11,362 nucleotides of DNA from DAIOXA01 sp050949165 (lineage in GTDB: Bacteria; Bacillota; Proteinivoracia; UBA4975), in contig JBMNFF010000021.1 in assembly GCA_050949165.1 (NCBI GenBank), forward strand, positions 1 through 11,362, written 5' to 3'. Positions 6,719 to 11,362 of this stretch are shown piece after piece. Each line of letters opens with the position of its first letter. Position 1 is the first letter of the stretch. The notes beneath the pieces are model-generated. The model made no database searches. It had not been told where the DNA came from and saw only the letters and a list, made by a program, of their open reading frames with translations. The translations under genes and the position numbers were made by a program.

Positions 6719-7588
6719 TTGCAAGACCATATTGTAAAGGCAGTTACCGCCGACGGCAGCCTTCGGGCGGCGGCAGCCCTGACCACGGCCACTGTCCAGG
6801 AGGCCCTCGACCGTCATGGCCTTTATCCGGTGCCCACAGCAGCCCTGGGGCGCTTGTTGACGGGCGGACTGTTGATGGCCGCCGACTTTAAGAGCAAAGA
6901 GAGGATTAACTTGCGAATAGATGGCGACGGTCCCATCGGCCAACTTTTTGTCGATGCCGGTTACGGTGAAGCCCGGGGGTATGTGTGGAATCCAGAAGTA
7001 AACCTGCCCCTCAACAGCCAGGGCAAATTGGATGTGGCTGGCGCCGTGGGCAAGGGCACCTTATACGTAATTAAAGATTTGGGATTGAAGGAACCCTGGC
7101 ACAGCAGCGTCGACTTAATTTCCGGGGAAATAGCCGAAGACCTCACCTACTATTTGGCCCATTCCGAACAGATCCCCTCGGCCATGGCCCTGGGAGTGGT
7201 GGTAACCCCGGATGCGAAGGTGGAGGTCGCCGGCGGCTTTCTCATCCAGGTGATGCCCGGCTGTCCCGATGGCCATCTGGAGCAGATCGAAGCCAAAGTG
7301 GCTCAGGTTAAGAGCGTCACTGAGCTCCTTAAGAATATGCGCCATCCCGAAACTGTGGTAAAGTGGTTGCTGGAGGGACTGGAGCCGCAGCTCTTTGAGC
7401 CGATTCCCGTCGGCTATCGCTGCAAATGCTCCAGGGACAGTATGACCAGGGCGCTTATCAGCCTGGGTAAAGATGAGTTGGCTGAGCTGGCGGCAGATCC
7501 CGACGGCTTTGAAACAGTATGCCATTTTTGCAATAAAAAATATCCCTTCCCGCAAGAGGAAATCAAGGATATCATCGACAGTTTGTAA
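6719..7588 (+). CDS. hslO: Redox-regulated molecular chaperone Hsp33
   Basis: Hsp33 is a cytoplasmic holdase. Oxidation of its zinc-bound cysteines releases zinc, unfolds the C-terminal switch and exposes a surface that prevents aggregation of stressed proteins. The 289 residues match the family length. The N-terminal core domain (about 1-180) includes the helical entry AAAALTTATVQEAL and TGGLLMAADFKSKERINL (48-65), followed by the helical linker. The redox switch has all four zinc ligands: C235 and C237 (C-x-C) and C268 and C271 (C-x-x-C). The start is a TTG, six bases after AAAGGGTGA; no better in-frame start fits. It is the first gene of a probable three-gene plus-strand operon, 22 bases before the propeller protein gene. 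The identification is firm. Confidence 0.95.
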   Translation: MQDHIVKAVTADGSLRAAAALTTATVQEALDRHGLYPVPTAALGRLLTGGLLMAADFKSKERINLRIDGDGPIGQLFVDAGYGEARGYVWNPEVNLPLNSQGKLDVAGAVGKGTLYVIKDLGLKEPWHSSVDLISGEIAEDLTYYLAHSEQIPSAMALGVVVTPDAKVEVAGGFLIQVMPGCPDGHLEQIEAKVAQVKSVTELLKNMRHPETVVKWLLEGLEPQLFEPIPVGYRCKCSRDSMTRALISLGKDELAELAADPDGFETVCHFCNKKYPFPQEEIKDIIDSL

Positions 7589-7610
7589 TATGATTTAGGG
7601 GGGTGTTCCA

Positions 7611-9572
7611 ATGCCTCAACCCAAGTTCTCCTTGAGCAAACGGCAAATTCAGGCCATTGTCGGCGCGGCTATTGTAGTCCTGTTCCTGGCCCTGTTGGTT
7701 ATCTCTTACCCTTGGCTGCAAATGCACCTGGCCAATCGCCTGATAAAAAGCGGGAACTATGCACTGGCGGAACAGATTCTTCTTCGCCTGGTTGAGGGAA
7801 AGCCAGACTGGACCAAACCCAGGTACGATTTGGCCTTAAGTCAACTCTACCTGGGCAAGGGCAGCGAAGCTGCCAGCACGGTTATCTCCCTGGCTGATGC
7901 CAGCCGTCTGGATGACTTGGAACTGGCTATCATCTTCATGGATGTGGCGGAGCACCTGCTTAACAGCGGTCACGGCGATGCCGCTTTGGAACTGGCTGCC
8001 AGGGTGCTGGCCGAGCGGCCCACCGACAAAATGCTGAGCCAGGCGGTGGTGGAAATCGGCTTTACAATTGCCCAGCGTTCCGAACTGCCTTTGAGCTTAG
8101 ACGCCCTGAACCTCTCTTTGTCCCTGGAAGAATCCAACTGGATGCTCAACCGCAAGGCCTTTAATATCTTGCTGGACAAGGCTCTTGAAGCGCCGGCACA
8201 CCTGGCTGAACCGGCTCTGGATGCCGCCCTCAAACTCTATCCCAGCAATTCCATCGCCCTGATCAGCAAGGCTTCGCTGCTGGGTGCGCGCCAGGGCCCC
8301 AAAGCCGCCCTGGAGTATCTGGCAGAGCGGGAGGAGACAGTGGGCGACAATTTCACTGAGGATTATCTCAACACCAAGCGGACCCTGATTACCCGTCTGG
8401 CTGCCGCTGAACCGGATGCCGATCTGACCCGATATGTCCGGGGCATGCCCCAAAGCACCTTGGTGGAATTGGCGATTCAGGGTCTAAAACAATCCTCCCG
8501 CCAAGAAATTTCCGGCTACCAGTACTACCAGTTGGCCATGACTGAACCAGAAGTGGCTTACCAGTACGCGCGCAACTTAGTACAAATTCAAGACTGGGAG
8601 GGTGCCCGGGAAATCTTTGCAGATCTCAAGGAACTGGACCCCGGCTATTTGGATTTCCAGGCTGTCAACGCCCTTATGGATTCCAAGACCAGGACGACCA
8701 CAGAAGCATTCCACACCCCCGGTTACTCATCTGATATGGCCAGCATCTCGCCCGACGGAAACTACCTGGCCTCGCGTTTGTGGATGGATCAGCCCCCCCT
8801 GGATGATTTTCTCTTTTCATACCTGTCCATAATCAACCTCCGCGATGGCAGCCGCAAGTCCTTGGGCGACGCTCAGGTGTTTCAATGGGCTTCCGATGGG
8901 AAGCACCTGGCCTACCTGACCAACTCCCCTGCCGGCAAAGGCAGATTGCATATCTACTCGGTGAAAGATGAGACGACTTTCACCCTTTCCGGCGAATATG
9001 ATGTGCTTTCTTTCAACTGGGCGGGAAACAGTCTTATGGTCCAGGCTGAGAAGGACGGGAAAATGCGCTTGCTGCACCTGGTCCCATCCAATTGGCGGAT
9101 AGTTGAAGAAATGGAGGGAGATTCCCGGAGCGGAGTAAACCAGGACTATGCCTGGATATCTAAGAGCAAAAACAGCCTGGTAATCCACAAATACCGACAG
9201 GCGCCCAGGGAAATACTCCTTGACCAGGATATCCTGGCATTTTCCGCTTGGTCGCCCGATGGGCATCTCGCCATTATTGCCGGCCAAGCCGGCAAGAGCT
9301 GGATTTACAACTATCGCGACGACCAGGTCACTGAGATTCCCATCCGAGGAGAATTCGCCGCCTGGGGGCATGGGCAAACCATCTATTGGTACTTCCCGGT
9401 TTGGGAGAAGCAATATGTCCTGGTGCGCTTGGACGAAACCGGCAGAATAAGCGAGTATCTTCCCTATAGCTTTTCCTACCCCCAATACGATCTCTCTGTT
9501 ACCAGTGACGGGAGCGCAGCCGTCCTGGTAGAGGATAGCAAGGTCCTTATCCACCGCAAACAGCAGGATTAA
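7611..9572 (+). CDS. Membrane-anchored helical-repeat (TPR-like) and beta-propeller protein of unknown function
   Basis: This is a 653-residue protein I cannot name. A basic N-terminus is followed by one hydrophobic segment (about 13-33), a signal anchor that would place the rest outside the membrane. Residues about 37-355 are helical repeats of TPR type, for example residues 40-64 (SGNYALAEQILLRLVEG) and 315-345 (QDWEGAREIFADLKELDPGY). Residues about 370-650 look like a six- or seven-bladed TolB/WD40-like propeller, with recurring turns SPDGNYLAS (380), SDGKHLAYL (428), AGNSLMVQA (471), SPDGHLAII (548) and SDGSAAVLV (632). This layout suits a protein-interaction scaffold or sensor at the cell surface. 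No catalytic motif is visible. A strong GGGGGGTG site precedes the ATG, and the gene starts 22 bases after hslO. Co-transcription suggests, but does not prove, a link with envelope or stress physiology. Confidence 0.75.
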   Translation: MPQPKFSLSKRQIQAIVGAAIVVLFLALLVISYPWLQMHLANRLIKSGNYALAEQILLRLVEGKPDWTKPRYDLALSQLYLGKGSEAASTVISLADASRLDDLELAIIFMDVAEHLLNSGHGDAALELAARVLAERPTDKMLSQAVVEIGFTIAQRSELPLSLDALNLSLSLEESNWMLNRKAFNILLDKALEAPAHLAEPALDAALKLYPSNSIALISKASLLGARQGPKAALEYLAEREETVGDNFTEDYLNTKRTLITRLAAAEPDADLTRYVRGMPQSTLVELAIQGLKQSSRQEISGYQYYQLAMTEPEVAYQYARNLVQIQDWEGAREIFADLKELDPGYLDFQAVNALMDSKTRTTTEAFHTPGYSSDMASISPDGNYLASRLWMDQPPLDDFLFSYLSIINLRDGSRKSLGDAQVFQWASDGKHLAYLTNSPAGKGRLHIYSVKDETTFTLSGEYDVLSFNWAGNSLMVQAEKDGKMRLLHLVPSNWRIVEEMEGDSRSGVNQDYAWISKSKNSLVIHKYRQAPREILLDQDILAFSAWSPDGHLAIIAGQAGKSWIYNYRDDQVTEIPIRGEFAAWGHGQTIYWYFPVWEKQYVLVRLDETGRISEYLPYSFSYPQYDLSVTSDGSAAVLVEDSKVLIHRKQQD

Positions 9573-9615
9573 ATCTGTGCCATGTAGAATTTATCTGGAA
9601 GAGGAGGAATGCAGC

Positions 9616-9861
9616 TTGAAAAATGGAGTGTGTCCACGCTGCCATGCCCAGGAAGTGTACTCCAGCGCGAACATTCGCTACAAGACTGGAAATTCGAGTA
9701 CCATACCTCTGAGTTTTCTGCGGAGCATTCCCCTGGACAACTATGTTTGCATCAATTGCGGCTATGTAGAAAGCTATGTAGCAGACCAAGATATGCTCTC
9801 CCGGGTCAAGGATATCTGGACCAGAATTGAACCAGGACCAATAAGTCCACCACAGCAATAG
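9616..9861 (+). CDS. Small zinc-ribbon protein, 81 residues, TTG start
   Basis: This is a small protein with two CxxC knuckles: C6-P-R-C9 and C45-I-N-C48, the latter in DNYVCINCGYVESYV. They should bind one zinc as a ribbon. Between them lies a stretch of Ser, Thr and hydrophobic residues (about 26-40). Related short zinc-ribbon proteins, described as putative nucleic-acid-binding proteins, are widespread in bacteria, but no function is established that I can cite. The start is set by GAGGAGG (9601-9607), eight bases before the TTG. A GTG at 9577 would add 13 residues across the ribosome site and is rejected. The gene is 43 bases after the propeller gene on the same strand and probably in its operon. 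The stop codon lies in the left arm of a long hairpin. Confidence 0.75.
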   Translation: MKNGVCPRCHAQEVYSSANIRYKTGNSSTIPLSFLRSIPLDNYVCINCGYVESYVADQDMLSRVKDIWTRIEPGPISPPQQ

Positions 9862-9904
9862 CAGGAATGCGTATCCCGCTCCAGCGAGATACGCATTCGC
9901 TATT
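9857..9904. terminator. Long hairpin between convergent genes, possible bidirectional terminator
   Basis: A perfect 11-base stem (9865-9875 with 9888-9898, GAATGCGTATC and its complement) is extended outward by AATAGC and GCTATT, with a 2-base bulge on one side. It is extended inward by CGCT and AGCG past a mismatch. It starts over the stop codon of the zinc-ribbon gene and ends 10 bases from the stop of the epimerase-like gene. Neither side has a proper T run, only AT-rich sequence on the right. Confidence 0.55.
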
Positions 9905-9914
9905 ATATACTTTA

Positions 9915-10559
9915 TTAGATACCTTGTTTAAGCCTGGAGATGTTTTCCCGTATTTTACCACCGGAGAACACCCCCCGACCTGACACCACGACATCTGCAC
10001 CGCACTGAGCCACCAGGCCGATATTGTCCGGAGTCACTCCCCCGTCGACAAACCACAGGAGTTTGGGATCGTTTTCCTGCTTTCCATACCTTACTTTGTC
10101 CAGCACATCCGGCAGTAAGGGGCAGTCACCCAACTCAGGCTCGGTGGTCAAAATAATGACGTAATCCAGGTGCGGTTTAAAATAGTCGAGATTGGGAACC
10201 GGAGTTTTTGGGTTAAAGGCCAGTCCAGCCTTTAACCCATATTTTTTTATCATCCCCAACGTTCTCCGCGGGTAGGGACACGCCTCGTAATGTACCGAAA
10301 TCATGTCCGCACCACATTTTGCCAACCTGGGTATAAGCCACTCGGGGTTATACATCATTAAGTGGACCTCGAAGGGCAGGCTGGTGCATCCCCTCAGTCC
10401 CTCGATAATCTTGATGCCCAAGTTGATCTCGGGCACAAAGCTGCCGTCTTCGACATCAAAATGGATATAATCCGCTTGAGCCGCTTCCAGTTCGGCAATG
10501 GCTTTTCCCAGGTTCTCCATGGGCGCGGAAACTATTGAGGGAGCGACGGCTATTGTCAT
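9915..10559 (-). CDS. Divergent ribulose-phosphate-3-epimerase-family protein (SgcE-like)
   Basis: This is a TIM-barrel protein of 214 residues, close to the usual family length. Residues equivalent to the metal ligands and acid/base pair of the epimerase are present: S8 in APSIVS, H33 and D35 in HFDVEDG, H66 in VHLMM, and D172 in FVDGG. The pocket differs from a housekeeping epimerase. The Met of the usual VMDG is E37, the roof Met near residue 138 is Thr, and the phosphate-gripping PGFGGQ loop is replaced by PELGDC (141-146). The same ED in place of MD is, from memory, found in E. coli SgcE. It therefore probably epimerises or otherwise handles a related sugar, not ribulose 5-phosphate. The start ATG overlaps the upstream stop as ATGA and has no ribosome site, so it is translated by coupling with the BtpA-family gene. 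Confidence 0.85.
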   Translation of the reverse strand: MTIAVAPSIVSAPMENLGKAIAELEAAQADYIHFDVEDGSFVPEINLGIKIIEGLRGCTSLPFEVHLMMYNPEWLIPRLAKCGADMISVHYEACPYPRRTLGMIKKYGLKAGLAFNPKTPVPNLDYFKPHLDYVIILTTEPELGDCPLLPDVLDKVRYGKQENDPKLLWFVDGGVTPDNIGLVAQCGADVVVSGRGVFSGGKIRENISRLKQGI

Positions 10560-11362
10560 TTTAGGTTGGAGCGGAATGCCTTGACGATATCCATGAACTT
10601 CCGGACCCGGGCAACGTCCACAGAGTTCTCAAACTTCCCGTCCACCTTAAAGGTGGTGCCCACCACAGCTCCATCAGCAATGGATAGCTGCTGCTCGACA
10701 TTTTCCGGCCTTACCCCTGTGTTGGCAAATACCGTTGTTCCCGGAACAGTCTCTTTGACCAGGTGGAGAATCTGGGCGTCGGTTTCGGCGCCGGCAGTGA
10801 GGCCGGAGACGCAGAGGGCATCGGGTTTGTTGTTGAAGACGGTACTGCGGGCTATGCTGACGATATCCCGGTCGGCAAGGTATTTTGCCGCTTCCGGCAC
10901 GATGTTGAAAAGCAGCTTTACGTTTTCTGCGCCAATGGCGTGCTGGTGACGCACTACTTCACCGCAATTAGTGTCCCACAGCCCAAAATCGCTGGCATAG
11001 ACGCCGGTAAAGATTTCTCTGACGAACTTGGCCCCAGTTGCCACAGCCAGATCCAAGGAAGCGATGGGATCCCACAGGACGTTAACCCCAAAGGGAACTT
11101 TTATCTCCGGCATGAGTTCACCGATTACCCGGGCCATGGACGCCACCGTTTCAGTCTTGACCCTTGTCAGGTAAGGCATGCTGAACTCATTTGAGAACAT
11201 GACAGCGTCGACGCCGCCCTCTTGGAGTCCATGGAGGTCGTGTCTGGCACGTTCAACGACCTTATCCATCCCGCCGTCTTTGTCATAACCAGGGTCCCCG
11301 GGCAAAGCCAGAAGGTGACACATGGCGATGATGGGTTTTTCGGTTCCCAGTACCTCTTTGGT
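10556..11362 (-). CDS. BtpA/SgcQ-family protein, N-terminus cut by window edge
   Basis: This is a member of the BtpA family (COG0434/PF03437), a predicted TIM-barrel. Its founding cyanobacterial member affects photosystem I stability and another member, SgcQ, lies in the E. coli sgc sugar locus. The biochemical reaction is not settled. The frame is open to the right edge and encodes 13 more residues (TKEVLGTEKPIIA) before the first internal Met, which reads into the typical family start MCHLLALPGDPGYD. The true start is therefore outside the window, probably by only a few codons. Other family-like stretches are EGGVDAVMFSNEFSMPY, VPFGVNVLWDP, AKFVREIFTGVY and NTGVRPENV. The last fits a barrel with a phosphate-binding C-terminal end (ADGAVVGTTFK). 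The gene ends in an ATGA overlap with the epimerase-like gene, so both are expressed together. Confidence 0.9.
   Translation of the reverse strand, partial: TKEVLGTEKPIIAMCHLLALPGDPGYDKDGGMDKVVERARHDLHGLQEGGVDAVMFSNEFSMPYLTRVKTETVASMARVIGELMPEIKVPFGVNVLWDPIASLDLAVATGAKFVREIFTGVYASDFGLWDTNCGEVVRHQHAIGAENVKLLFNIVPEAAKYLADRDIVSIARSTVFNNKPDALCVSGLTAGAETDAQILHLVKETVPGTTVFANTGVRPENVEQQLSIADGAVVGTTFKVDGKFENSVDVARVRKFMDIVKAFRSNLK

Noticed and set aside
6431..6943. A 170-residue open frame on the minus strand overlapping the 5' half of hslO
   Set aside because: Only the last 55 residues look like a real protein, and a strong ribosome site lies inside the frame just before TTG at 6598. The rest is antisense to hslO.
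8817..9554. A 245-residue open frame on the minus strand
   Set aside because: It lies wholly antisense to the propeller gene, has no family-like motifs and is explained by the GC-rich codon use of that gene.
10763..11194. A 143-residue plus-strand frame at the right end
   Set aside because: It is antisense to the BtpA-family gene, which has clear family sequence on the other strand.
10556..11323. The Met at 11323 as start of the BtpA-family protein
   Set aside because: The frame stays open upstream and encodes residues (GTEKPIIA) typical of the region before the first conserved motif, so the start lies beyond the window.

Overview
The window comes from a bacterial chromosome, most likely a Gram-positive Firmicute of the class Clostridia. 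The signs are strong AGGAGG-type ribosome binding sites, several TTG or GTG starts, a moderately GC-rich core with an AT-rich insert, and an RlmD/Hsp33 housekeeping set of Firmicute character. The species cannot be fixed from this sequence.

Left part (1 to about 4700, minus strand, AT-rich): a type I restriction-modification operon. Transcription order is a small XRE-type regulator, hsdM, hsdS, then hsdR, which runs off the left edge after its nuclease domain and Walker A motif. The regulator is preceded by an extended -10 promoter embedded in a symmetric triple-palindrome operator, suggesting controller-like autoregulation. hsdS carries an A9 and an A8 tract. Slippage at the A8 tract would leave a half-length specificity subunit.

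Junction (about 4705 to 4908): a nested inverted repeat of about 107 bp, with an intrinsic terminator for the right-hand gene at its core, lies where base composition changes. In sampled 60-base lines, 20 of 60 bases are G or C at 1081-1140 and 33 of 60 at 7921-7980.

Middle (4909 to 9861, GC-richer core): rlmD (23S rRNA m5U methyltransferase) and a 55-residue unknown gene lie on the minus strand. Divergent from them on the plus strand is a likely operon of hslO (redox chaperone Hsp33), a membrane-anchored helical-repeat plus beta-propeller protein, and a small zinc-ribbon protein. A long hairpin without a clear U tract separates this operon from the convergent genes on the right.

Right end (9915 to 11362, minus strand): a BtpA/SgcQ-family protein, cut by the right edge, is translationally coupled through an ATGA overlap to a divergent ribulose-phosphate-3-epimerase-like protein. 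The epimerase keeps the metal and catalytic residues but has lost the usual phosphate loop. The pair resembles the sgcQ/sgcE pairing known in E. coli and probably acts on an unidentified sugar or related substrate.

No tRNA, rRNA, CRISPR array, transposase or integrase was seen.
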